Below, piece by piece: positions 1 through 9,143 of a stretch of 54,816 nt of DNA. The stretch is from Paraburkholderia sp. Ac-20340 (lineage in GTDB: Bacteria; Pseudomonadota; Gammaproteobacteria; Burkholderiales; Burkholderiaceae). The notes beneath the pieces are model-generated. The model searched no databases and was not told where the DNA came from. It saw only the letters and a list, made by a program, of their open reading frames with translations. The DNA lies in the NCBI RefSeq assembly GCF_017104965.1, contig NZ_JAAGPR010000047.1:1-54816 (forward strand), read 5' to 3'. Every line of letters begins with the position of its first letter. Within the stretch, counting starts at the first letter, position 1. A program made the translations under genes and the position numbers.

Positions 1-355
1 TGGTCTCCGAGGTCGCGCAGCGCGTGGCGGTGATGTACGCGGGCGAGATCATCGAAACCAACCGCGTGCCGGATATCTTTGCGCGTGCGCATCATCCGTA
101 CACGGAAGCGCTGCTCGCGGCGATTCCAGAGCACAACCAGGGCGCGGCGCGTCTGGCTGCGCTGCCGGGCATGGTGCCGGGCCGCGACGATCGTCCCACA
201 GGCTGCCTGTTCGCGCCGCGCTGCAAATACGTGGTGGACGACTGCAACCGCAAGCGCCCGACGCTCGACGCGGTGGCGGACCCGAGCGGCTGTGCGCTCG
301 TGCGCTGCATCAAGCCGCTGAACGTGGCGACCGAAACCCTGAACGGAGGCGCGCG

Positions 356-359
<4 letters not shown>
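1..359 (+). CDS. dppD: Dipeptide ABC transporter ATP-binding protein, C-terminal part
   Basis: Only the last ~119 codons are present; the reading frame is open from base 3 and runs off the left edge. The visible part begins just after the H-loop, with the 'RVAVMYAGEIIE' stretch typical of DppD/OppD ATPases. It then has the C-terminal oligopeptide extension with cysteines arranged C-x5-C-x6-C plus two further Cys (GCLFAPRC, DDC, CALVRC). In DppD/DppF/OppD proteins this extension is known to hold an iron-sulfur cluster. The stop overlaps the next start (ATGA), so it is translationally coupled to dppF. It is a cytoplasmic ATPase of a peptide importer; whether the substrate is dipeptides or another peptide cannot be told from this piece. 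Confidence 0.9.
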
Positions 360-1370
<1,011 letters not shown>

Positions 1371-1378
<8 letters not shown>

Positions 1379-2606
1379 AGCGACGGCGGCGCGTCGTTTT
1401 GCGCGCCGCCAACGTAGAAGCGGCCGGTGTGCCGCTTTGAAATTGCGGGCGTGGGTCTGGCGCCAGGGAAGAACGGCGCGCGTCGCGATGGGCGCGGCGC
1501 TCGCGCTTGCCGTGGCGCTCGGGCCTTCGCTCGACCGTCCGCTGCGGCTTGCGGGCGGGCAGGGGGCTTCCGCTCATCGCGCGTTCATGCCGCGTGCGTT
1601 CGGTGCTGGCGCGGCCGCCAATACGCCTGGCGTTCGTCCGCCCGTGCCCACTTCGCGTCTGCCGGGTTCCGGTCTGCCGTCAGGCGGCGGCCTGCCCGGT
1701 TTCCATTCACCGCCTGTCATGCCGAGCTACGCCTCGGGCACGACCGCCGGCGGTCCGGTGCGCACGCGCCCCGCGCGCATGCCGTTCTACGTGGCCACGC
1801 GCGGCACGACCACGATCTATCTGCTCGGCACGCTGCACGTGGGCGACCCCGTCGATTACCCACCGAACCAGCCATTCCGCGCGCCGATTCTCGCCGCACT
1901 CAACGCCTCGCCCACGCTCGCGCTCGAACTCTCGCCCGACGACCTGCTGGTCTCGCAGGACGATGTATCGAAATACGGCGTCTGCCGCCGGCCCTGTCTC
2001 GAACAGATGCTGCCCGAGCCGCTCTGGGCGAAGCTCGCGGCGCGTCTGCGCGGCAACCCCGAGGCGCTGGCCGAGATCCGCAAGATGAAGCCCTGGCTCG
2101 CGTCGCTGCTGGTGGAAACCTACGATTCGCTGAGCGCCGGCCTGCAAACCGAGTACGGCACCGAGGCGCAATTGCAGAACGTCTTCCTGCGCCTGAAAGG
2201 GCGGCGCGTCGTCGGGCTGGAAAGGCTGGGCGAGCAGATGCGCGCCTTCACGAATCTGAACCTGGCCCAGCAGCGCGAGATGCTCGCGCAGGATCTCGCG
2301 CAGACACCCGCACAGAATCTCGCCGATGTGCAGACGCTCCTGCGCCTCTGGCGCGTAGGCGACGCCGATGCGATTGCCGCCTGGGAAAGCGCGCGCACCG
2401 AAAAGCTCTCGCACGATCAGCGCGTGGCGGCTTCGGTGGACAACCGCATCGTCTATGAACGCAACCGGCGCTTCGTCTCGCGCATGCAGCAGTACGCCGG
2501 GCCCAACAAACCGCTGTTCGTGGCGATTGGCGCGCTGCATCTGGGCGGGCGCAAGGGCGTGCTTCAGTTGCTGCGTCAGCGCGGGTTTACGGTTGATCCG
2601 GGTTGA
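1371..2606 (+). CDS. TraB/GumN family protein
   Basis: 411 aa from the ATG at 1371, chosen because AGGAGG lies about 10 bases upstream and the ATG overlaps the dppF stop by 8 bases; a longer frame opens at 1275 but lies inside dppF. A hydrophobic segment (residues ~25-45) suggests a signal anchor, followed by a Pro/Gly/Ser-rich stretch. The TraB/GumN fold is marked by an early GTLHVGD motif and a late GALHLGG motif; these paired Gly/His motifs are typical of the family, which shares a fold with Tiki-type metalloproteases. It is therefore a probable envelope or periplasmic protein of unknown substrate. It may be transcribed with dppDF. Its last 20 bases overlap the convergent TPR gene. Confidence 0.8.
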
Positions 2607-4539
2607 GTTCGCTGTCGGCGGACGGCTTGCGTGAACGGGCGGGTTTCTCCGCTTTATCGGCCTTCGCAGCCGGCTTGCGTGCGCTGGCGCGTTTAGGTTT
2701 TTCCGCGAGCGCCTCGCGGACCGCTTCGATGGCCGTGGTCCAGTCGCCCACTTCCTGCTGACGAAAGAGCCGCGCCGTGGGATACCACGGCGAGTCCGTG
2801 CGCTTTTCGAGCCAGCGCCATTCGCCGTTCGCAGGCACCAGTATCCAGACCGGCTTGCCGAGCGCACCCGCCAGATGCGCTACCGAGGTATCGACGGTAA
2901 TCACGAGATCGAGATTCATGATGAGCGCGGCCGTGTCGCCGAAGTCGCGCAGATCGTCGCCGAAATCGTGGATTACGGCGCCGTTCTCCAGCGCCGCAAT
3001 CTGGGCGCGCGCCGCCGGGTCTTTCTGCAGCGAGAACCAGCTTGTTTTCTCAAGCGCGAGAAGCGGCGCGAATGCGCCAAGCGCCACCGAGCGATTGCGG
3101 TTGTTGTAGAAGGTGGAACTGCCTGCCCAGACCAGACCGATATTGCGATGACCGGCGGCCTTGCCCGACTGCCGTTCGACATCCGCCTGCATGGCCGCCT
3201 GCACGCGCGGCTTCCACGCCTCGATCTCCCCATCGCGCGCGAACAGATACGGCACGGTGGCCGGAATCGTATCGAGTTCGGTGCCGCACGCGGCCGGCGC
3301 GCTCATGACGTAAAGCCAGTAGTCGTAATCGCCCGCGGGCTTGCCGGTCCAGGCGCGATGCACGCCCGGCACCGACTGCGCGAGCACCTGCAGCGGCTGC
3401 GTGATGCAGACATCGACGCTCGCGCCGCGCGCGGCCAGTTCGCTCGCGTAACGCACGAACTGGATCTGGTCGCCGAAACCCTGTTCGTGGACCAGCAGCA
3501 CGCGCTTGCCATCGAGCGGTTCGCCCTGCCACTGCGCGATTCCTTCGATATCGAACGGCGCGTAGTCGATCGCACGCCAGCGCCGCGCGTACTCGGCCCA
3601 GCCTTCGCGATACTCGCCGCGCTTGAGCTTGAGCCAGACGAGGTTCTGGCGCGCATCGGCATGATCGGGGTCGAGCGCGAGCGCCTGCTCGTAGTACGGC
3701 GCTTCTTCGTCGTTGCGGCCCTGCGCGCCGAGCGCCGCGCCAAGGCACACCAGATTCGCCGCGTTCGGCTCCAGCGCCACGGCCTGCCGATAACAACTTT
3801 CCGCTTCGCGATAGTCGCCCGTCTGGCCGAGCGCGGTGCCCAGATTCACCCACGCCGCCGCATAGTTCGGCGCCAGTTCGACGGCCTGACGGTAATGGGC
3901 GATGGCGGCGGCTTCTTCGCCGAGCGCGCGCAACGCGTTGGCGAGATTGAAGTGCAGCGCGGCGTCCTGGCCGGACAGTGCGAGCGCGTCGCGATAGCAC
4001 GCGACGGCGTCCTCATGGCGGCCGAGCCGCGCGAGCAGACTGCCGAGATTGAGCCGCGTATTCGCCGCCGACGGCTCCAGCGCGAGCGCCGCCTTGCAAT
4101 GACTTATCGCGCCCGGCAGATCGCCCATGTCGCGCAGCGTGAGCGCGAGATTGTTGTGCGCATCGGCGAAACCCGGCTGCAGGCGCAGCGCTTCGCGCAG
4201 ATTGTGCGCGGCTTCGGCATGCAGCCCGAGTGCGCGCGCGGCCAGCCCGCGATTGCTCCAGCAGACGGCGTCGCCGGGCGCATGCTCGAGCGCGCGGTCC
4301 ATCAGTTCGAGCGCGCCGCGATGGTCGCCCTGCTGATGCAGCGCAACGCCGAGATAGTGCAGCGCACCGGCGTGCGCCGGGTCACGCCCGATCAAGGCGC
4401 GGTAGACGGTCTGGGCTTCGTCGAGACGCCCGGCGCTGTGTGCGGCGAGCGCTTCGGCAAGCAGGGTGTCAGGGGATGCAGCGTGGCTGGACAGCGCGGA
4501 ATCGCTTGCGTAGCCGCGGCCGGAAACGGAGAAGGTCAT
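2587..4539 (-). CDS. TPR-repeat protein with C-terminal glycosyltransferase-like domain
   Basis: 650 aa. Residues ~25-300 are consecutive 34-residue TPR units (repeated patterns such as A...YLG.AL...GD and A..NLA..LR..G). The C-terminal half (~340-610) carries 'LLVHEQGFGDQIQFVRY', then 'GLVWAGS' and 'DLVITVDTSVAHLAGALGKP', the layout of family 9/41-like TPR glycosyltransferases. The last ~35 residues are a Lys/Ala/Ser-rich tail. Such proteins glycosylate surface or secreted polymers; the acceptor here is unknown. It is divergent from the family 2 glycosyltransferase gene at 4789, which suggests a shared glycosylation task, but that is inference. No strong Shine-Dalgarno is seen before the ATG at 4539. 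Confidence 0.82.
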   Translation of the reverse strand: MTFSVSGRGYASDSALSSHAASPDTLLAEALAAHSAGRLDEAQTVYRALIGRDPAHAGALHYLGVALHQQGDHRGALELMDRALEHAPGDAVCWSNRGLAARALGLHAEAAHNLREALRLQPGFADAHNNLALTLRDMGDLPGAISHCKAALALEPSAANTRLNLGSLLARLGRHEDAVACYRDALALSGQDAALHFNLANALRALGEEAAAIAHYRQAVELAPNYAAAWVNLGTALGQTGDYREAESCYRQAVALEPNAANLVCLGAALGAQGRNDEEAPYYEQALALDPDHADARQNLVWLKLKRGEYREGWAEYARRWRAIDYAPFDIEGIAQWQGEPLDGKRVLLVHEQGFGDQIQFVRYASELAARGASVDVCITQPLQVLAQSVPGVHRAWTGKPAGDYDYWLYVMSAPAACGTELDTIPATVPYLFARDGEIEAWKPRVQAAMQADVERQSGKAAGHRNIGLVWAGSSTFYNNRNRSVALGAFAPLLALEKTSWFSLQKDPAARAQIAALENGAVIHDFGDDLRDFGDTAALIMNLDLVITVDTSVAHLAGALGKPVWILVPANGEWRWLEKRTDSPWYPTARLFRQQEVGDWTTAIEAVREALAEKPKRASARKPAAKADKAEKPARSRKPSADSELNPDQP

Positions 4540-4788
4540 GGGATCGGGCGGCCGACGGACGCCGCGCGTGGAGCAGCAGGCTGCGCGATTCCGCTGACCG
4601 CATTGTCAAGGGAATCTAACAAGGTAGGGATCGCGCTTCCCATCGAGGATAAGAAAAATCCGAAAGTGATGGCGAAGCTGACGCAACCACCGGCTTTATT
4701 CCCGCGTGGACGGTCTTTAGTTGGAATGCGATATCAGCGAAAAAGCGGCGTTCATACGATGGGCTTTTCCCTTGCTCATTGCCGCATC

Positions 4789-5619
4789 ATGCCGAATTCC
4801 CCGATCGTCAGGACCGACGCGCCTGTCGTCAGCGCCCCTGTCGTCAATATCCCAGTCGTCAGCGTCATTACGCCGACCTGGCAGCGCGAGGCCATGCTGC
4901 CGTTCGCCTATCGCTCGTTCGCGCATCAGGACGTGGGCGCGTGCGAATGGATCGTGATCGACGACAGCACGGTGCCCAGCGCCTTCATGCAGAGTCTGGC
5001 CGATCCGCGCGTGGTTTATCGGCACTTGCCGCAGCGCACGACGATCGGCGAGAAGCGCAATCTTGCAGCCGATCTCGCCCGCGCCGACGTCATCGCCCAT
5101 TTCGACGACGATGAGTTCTATGCGCCGAATTACCTGCGCGCGATGCTCGACCAGATGACGACGCACAAGGCCGAAATGGTCAAGCTCAGCGCGTTTTTCC
5201 TGTACAGCCGCGTGTACCGGAAGTTCGCGTGGTGGGACACGCTGCGCACGAGCGGGCTGCATTTTCGCTGGAGTTCGCAGCCGATGACGTCGCTGAGTTT
5301 TCCCACCGAGCACAAGGCCTTTGCCAACAACCATCTGGGCTACGGTTTCAGCTATGTGTACACGAAGCGGCTGTGGACGGCGCTGCCCTTCGAGCCGTCA
5401 TCGTTCAACGAGGACGGCCCGTTCGCGCTCGCGGCGGTGGCGCGCGGCGCGAATCTCGCGCTGGTCGCCGACGATCTCGGCCTGTGCGTGCATGTGCTGC
5501 ATCCGTACAACACGTCGGCGAGCTTTCCGCAGTACATCCTGCCGGACGCGCTGATCGCCCGGCATTTTCCGCAGTTCGCCGAAGCGATGCGCACGATGCC
5601 GGAGATCGCGCAGCCCTGA
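4789..5619 (+). CDS. Family 2 glycosyltransferase
   Basis: 276 aa from ATG 4789; in-frame ATGs at 4759 and 4726 are also possible, and none has a strong ribosome site. The GT-A fold start is seen in 'VSVITPTWQRE', followed by 'WIVIDDS', a GEKRNLA motif and the metal-binding 'FDDDEFY' (extended DxD-type motif). The late 'FNEDGPF' resembles the catalytic ED motif. It is probably cytoplasmic, transferring a sugar from a nucleotide-sugar to an unknown acceptor. The N-terminus holds a Val-Val-rich repeat (three PVV units) that is not part of the catalytic fold. It is divergent from the TPR-glycosyltransferase gene. Confidence 0.8.
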   Translation: MPNSPIVRTDAPVVSAPVVNIPVVSVITPTWQREAMLPFAYRSFAHQDVGACEWIVIDDSTVPSAFMQSLADPRVVYRHLPQRTTIGEKRNLAADLARADVIAHFDDDEFYAPNYLRAMLDQMTTHKAEMVKLSAFFLYSRVYRKFAWWDTLRTSGLHFRWSSQPMTSLSFPTEHKAFANNHLGYGFSYVYTKRLWTALPFEPSSFNEDGPFALAAVARGANLALVADDLGLCVHVLHPYNTSASFPQYILPDALIARHFPQFAEAMRTMPEIAQP

Positions 5620-5665
5620 AGTCGCCGAAGCACCAAAGCGCCGCAGCGCCGAAGCGCGGCGAAGG

Positions 5666-6430
5666 TCAAACGCCGTCGATATCCACCGCGCCCGCCGCGC
5701 GCACGCCAATGCCCGCTTCGTCGAGCGCCGCACGGATGCGCCGCGCGAACGCCAGCGCGTGCGGGCCGTCGCCGTGCAGGCAGATGGTCTGCGCGTTGAG
5801 CGGCACCCATGCGCCATCGACGGCCTGCACGCGCTGTTCGCGGATCATCGCGAGCGTGCGCGCGAGCACGGCGTCTTCGTCGTGGAGCAGCGCGCCGGGT
5901 TCGCTGCGCGGCACGAGCGAGCCGTCGGCGCGATAGCCGCGATCGGCGAACACTTCTTCGATCGCCACCAGACCGGCCTCGCGCGCCGCCGCCACGAGCC
6001 CGCTGCCCGCGAGCGCGAACACCGTCACCGAGGGATCGAAGTCGTGCACGGCGGACACGATGGCATCGGCGATCTTCGCGTCGCGCGCGGCCTGGTTGTA
6101 GAGCGCGCCGTGCGGTTTCACATGCGCGATGCGGCCGCCTTCGGCCTGGGCGATCGCCGACAGCGCGCCCAGTTGATACAGCACGCCCGCGTAGATTTCT
6201 TCGGCGGGCAGGTTCATTTCCTTGCGGCCGAAGTTTTCGGGATCGTTGAAACTGGGATGCGCGCCAATCGCCACGCCTTTGTTGACGGCCCAGCGCACGC
6301 ATTCGCGCATCGCGTTGGCGCCGCCTGCGTGCCAGCCGCACGCGATATTCGCCGAGCTCACGAGGTCGAGCAGCGCCTCGTCGGAACCGCAGCCTTCGCC
6401 GAGATCGGCGTTCAGATCGATGGTGGTCAT
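5666..6430 (-). CDS. pxpA: 5-oxoprolinase subunit A (LamB/YcsF family)
   Basis: 254 aa, the usual length of the family. It starts with the family hallmark 'DLNADLGEGCGSD' and contains 'SANIACGWHAGG', 'GAHPSFND' and 'VKPHGALYN', the conserved Asp/His positions of LamB/YcsF proteins. PxpA with PxpB and PxpC forms the ATP-dependent bacterial 5-oxoprolinase that opens 5-oxo-L-proline to glutamate. It lies downstream of pxpC on the same strand, separated by a 151-base gap that contains a tandem repeat, so it is likely the third gene of the same transcript. Confidence 0.93.
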   Translation of the reverse strand: MTTIDLNADLGEGCGSDEALLDLVSSANIACGWHAGGANAMRECVRWAVNKGVAIGAHPSFNDPENFGRKEMNLPAEEIYAGVLYQLGALSAIAQAEGGRIAHVKPHGALYNQAARDAKIADAIVSAVHDFDPSVTVFALAGSGLVAAAREAGLVAIEEVFADRGYRADGSLVPRSEPGALLHDEDAVLARTLAMIREQRVQAVDGAWVPLNAQTICLHGDGPHALAFARRIRAALDEAGIGVRAAGAVDIDGV

Positions 6431-6496
6431 GGTGTTTCTCTCCGTATTGCCTGACGCCCGCCCGGCCGCACGGTCCTGGGCGGCGGGGGCGCTTGA

Positions 6497-6538
6497 TGCG
6501 TGCTGTTCTGTGCGTGTTGTTCTGTGCGTGTTGTTCTG
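6497..6538. repeat. Three-copy 14-bp tandem repeat between pxpC and pxpA
   Basis: Three adjoining 14-bp units read tgcgtgctgttctg, tgcgtgttgttctg, tgcgtgttgttctg on the + strand, with one base of variation in the first. They sit in the 151-base gap between the pxpC stop and the pxpA start. Copy-number change would alter spacing upstream of pxpA, but no function is known. Confidence 0.85.
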
Positions 6539-6581
6539 TGCTGACGCCTGCTGCTATTAACGACCGCTTGTGCCGGTTTCG

Positions 6582-7625
6582 TTAGCGCTTCGCGCGCCGT
6601 TCGTCCTGCATGGCGATCGCCGTCTCGATCTGGCGCAGATAGGCGCGCTCTTCCAGCAGTGCATGGCGCGCAGCGGCCGGCGTCGTCTCGACAAAGCGCA
6701 CGCCGCCGCCCAGCCGCACCTGCGCGAGCTTCCACAGGTCTGCGCGAATCACCGCGCCGATCTTCGGATAGCCGCCGGTGGTCTGCGCATCGCTCATCAG
6801 CACGATGGGCTGGCCGCTGGGCGGCACCTGGATCGTGCCGGGCAGCACGGCGTGCGAGAGCAGGTCCGCGCCGTTCGCGCGCGCGAGCGGCGTGCCTTCG
6901 AGCCGATAACCCATGCGGTTGCTATTGGGCGTAACCTGCCACTCGTCGGACCAGAACGTGCGTTGGGCGTCCGCGGTGAAACTGTCGTACTCGGGGACGC
7001 GCAGTACGCGCACGGGCAGCGCCCACAGCACGCCGTCCGCATGGCGGCCGCGCCGGTAATGCGGTTCGTCGACATAGACGAAGCTGCATTGCGACGGCGC
7101 CTTCACGCCGAATGCCGGCGCTCCCGGCACGAGCGACGCGCGCTCGCCGCCCGGGGCGAACGAGGCGCCGATGGCGAGCCGGTCGCCGTCCTTGAGCGCG
7201 CGGCCCGCGAGGCCGCCGAAGCCGGCCGCCAGATCGGTGCTGCGCGAACCGAGCATCGGCAACACGTCGATCCCGCCCGCCACGCTCACGTAGACGCGCA
7301 TGCCGCGTTTCGCGCCCGGCAGCACGAGCTCCTCGCCCGCCGCGACCGGCAGGCTCCACCACGACCACACCGGCTTGCCGCCGAGCGTCGCGCCGAAGTC
7401 GGTGCCGGTGATGGCCACGCGCGTGGCGCGCGCAAAGCGCAGCACGACCGGGCCGAAGGTGATTTCGAGCCCGGCCGCGTCGGGCCGGTTGCCGACCAGA
7501 CGGTTGCCGACTTCGAGCGCGAGCGTGTCGAGCGCGCCGCAGGTGGCGACGCCCAGATGGTGATAGCCGGTTCGGCCAGGATCCTGAACCGTGGTGAGCA
7601 GGCCGGCGCGCAATACCTCGATCAT
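6582..7625 (-). CDS. pxpC: 5-oxoprolinase subunit C (biotin-dependent carboxyltransferase-like)
   Basis: 347 aa from ATG 7625 (MIEVLRAGLLTTVQDPGR). The opening 'VQDPGRTGYHHLGV' and the later 'GGYPKIGAVI' are hallmarks of the AHS2/KipA (PxpC) family, which resembles carboxyltransferase domains of urea carboxylase. Together with PxpB and PxpA it hydrolyses 5-oxoproline at the cost of ATP in the cytoplasm. Its start overlaps the pxpB stop (ATGA), so the two are translationally coupled. The order pxpB-pxpC-pxpA supports function. Confidence 0.92.
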   Translation of the reverse strand: MIEVLRAGLLTTVQDPGRTGYHHLGVATCGALDTLALEVGNRLVGNRPDAAGLEITFGPVVLRFARATRVAITGTDFGATLGGKPVWSWWSLPVAAGEELVLPGAKRGMRVYVSVAGGIDVLPMLGSRSTDLAAGFGGLAGRALKDGDRLAIGASFAPGGERASLVPGAPAFGVKAPSQCSFVYVDEPHYRRGRHADGVLWALPVRVLRVPEYDSFTADAQRTFWSDEWQVTPNSNRMGYRLEGTPLARANGADLLSHAVLPGTIQVPPSGQPIVLMSDAQTTGGYPKIGAVIRADLWKLAQVRLGGGVRFVETTPAAARHALLEERAYLRQIETAIAMQDERRAKR

Positions 7626-8314
7626 GCGTGGCGCTCCTCGCTGACGGTGGCATCGACACGCTCGACGACAAAACGCACGCGGTCGCCGGGCATCAGCAAC
7701 GTGGGCGGATTGCGGGCGGGATCGAACAGCTTGAGCGCGGTGCGGCCGATCAGTTGCCAGCCGCCGGGCGACTGCGCCGGATAGATGCCGGTCTGCGCGC
7801 CGCCGATGCCGACCGAACCGGCCGGCACGACCACGCGCGGTTCGCGGCGGCGCGGTGTGTACAGGGCGGCGTCGAGTCCGCCGAGATAGGCGAAACCGGG
7901 CTGGAAGCCGAGGAAGAACACCGTGTAGACGCCCGCGGCGTGGCGCGCGGCGACATCGGCGGGCGCGAGGCCCGTGTGCTGCGCGACGGCCGCGAGATCG
8001 GGGCCCGCCGCGCCGCCGTAATGCACTGGAATGTCCACTTCGCGGCCTGCGGCGGCGGTCTCCGCGTTGGCATCGGCGTCCTGCCAGGCCGCTTCGAGCG
8101 CGTGCGTGAGCGCGACGGCGTCGGCCGAGAGCGCGTCGAAGGTGATCGTCAGGTTGTTCATGCCGGGCACGACTTCGCGCACGGCGTCCCAGCCGCGGGC
8201 GAGCGCGGCCACGGCCCAGATGCGGCGCTGCACGTCGAGCGTGGCCGGCGGCGGCGCTTCGCAGACGAGCGCTTCGTCGCCGAGCGGATAAATACGGGGA
8301 ACAGGATTGCGCAT
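7622..8314 (-). CDS. pxpB: 5-oxoprolinase subunit B
   Basis: 230 aa, the expected length for the AHS1/KipI (PxpB) family. Typical motifs are 'YPLGDEALV' near the N-terminus, 'VHYGG', 'FFLGFQPGFAYLGGLD', 'VPAGSVGIGG' and 'SPGGWQLIGRT'. It is the first gene of the pxpBCA transcript on the minus strand and the partner of PxpC, which starts inside its stop codon. In some bacteria the KipI homologue also inhibits a sporulation kinase; that role is not expected here. Confidence 0.92.
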   Translation of the reverse strand: MRNPVPRIYPLGDEALVCEAPPPATLDVQRRIWAVAALARGWDAVREVVPGMNNLTITFDALSADAVALTHALEAAWQDADANAETAAAGREVDIPVHYGGAAGPDLAAVAQHTGLAPADVAARHAAGVYTVFFLGFQPGFAYLGGLDAALYTPRRREPRVVVPAGSVGIGGAQTGIYPAQSPGGWQLIGRTALKLFDPARNPPTLLMPGDRVRFVVERVDATVSEERHA

Positions 8315-8499
8315 GATGATCGGAAACGGCCACGAACGATGGCAGCCGGACAGGCGGATGGGGTCGAGTTACGTTCTCGGCCCATTATCGACAATTTCTA
8401 CGTAAGCGTTTGCCCCAGGCGCAATGTCTGTGCGCGCAAACGACAGGCGCGGCAAATCATGCCGCGCCGTCACCGCAGGCGGGCGGTAGGCCGAACGGC

Positions 8500-9123
8500 C
8501 TATGCCGGTCGCAGACGCCCCGCGAGATGCGCGCCGGCTTCGGTGACCACGGCGTCGAGCGGCAGATCGTGCGCTTCCGGTTCGAGCACGCCATCGTCGA
8601 TACGGCAGGCTTCATACGCGATGCCCACCGTCAGCGGCGGCCGGCCGCCCGGCCAGGCGGCGAGCGTGCGGTCGTAGTAGCCGCCGCCGTAACCGAGCCG
8701 ATAGCCCGCGCGATCGAAACCCACGCACGGCACCAGCAGCAGCTCGGGCAGGGCGGCGCTGTGCGCGTCCTGCACAGCCGGTTCGGGAATGCCGTGATGG
8801 CCCTCGCGCAGCGCCGCGCCCGGTGCCCAGTCGTAGAAATGCAAGGGTGTGTGACGTTCGGGAATGGCGGGCAACGCGGCGCGCCGGGACGGATCGGCGG
8901 CGAGCCAGCCAGCGATCCATTCGCGCGCATCGAACTCGCCCGGCAAGGGCCAGTAAAAGCCAATCGAAAGCGGCTTGATATGCGCGATCAATGCATCGAG
9001 TCGAGCCGTCAGCGCGGCATTGACAACCTCGTCGGAAAAGGCCGCCAGACGGGCTTCGCGAAGCCGTAAACGCCACGTCTTTTTGGCTTCTGCCAAGGGG
9101 TTGCGTGCTATGCTTGGGTTCAC
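8500..9123 (-). CDS. 5-formyltetrahydrofolate cyclo-ligase
   Basis: 207 aa from a GTG at 9123, chosen because GGAG lies about 6 bases upstream and because this fits the ~200-residue family; the frame stays open to 9246, but that would run into the divergent slt gene. Family motifs: 'KKTWRLRLREAR' at the N-terminus, 'FYWPLPGEFD', 'LLVPCVGFDRAGYRLGYGGGYYDRTL' (broken here as LGYGGGYYDR, the ATP/folate-binding loop) and the final 'DLPLDAVVTE'. It converts 5-formyl-THF to 5,10-methenyl-THF using ATP in the cytoplasm. The gene is divergent from slt with only 20 bases between start codons. Confidence 0.9.
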   Translation of the reverse strand: MNPSIARNPLAEAKKTWRLRLREARLAAFSDEVVNAALTARLDALIAHIKPLSIGFYWPLPGEFDAREWIAGWLAADPSRRAALPAIPERHTPLHFYDWAPGAALREGHHGIPEPAVQDAHSAALPELLLVPCVGFDRAGYRLGYGGGYYDRTLAAWPGGRPPLTVGIAYEACRIDDGVLEPEAHDLPLDAVVTEAGAHLAGRLRPA

Positions 9124-9143
9124 CTCGCGCTCCAGAAATAACG

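Noticed and set aside
2875..4788. Long open frame on the + strand through the TPR gene, joined to the glycosyltransferase at 4789
   Set aside because: It is the antisense of the TPR protein; its translation is Arg-rich without any domain, and only the last ~276 codons form a real family 2 glycosyltransferase.
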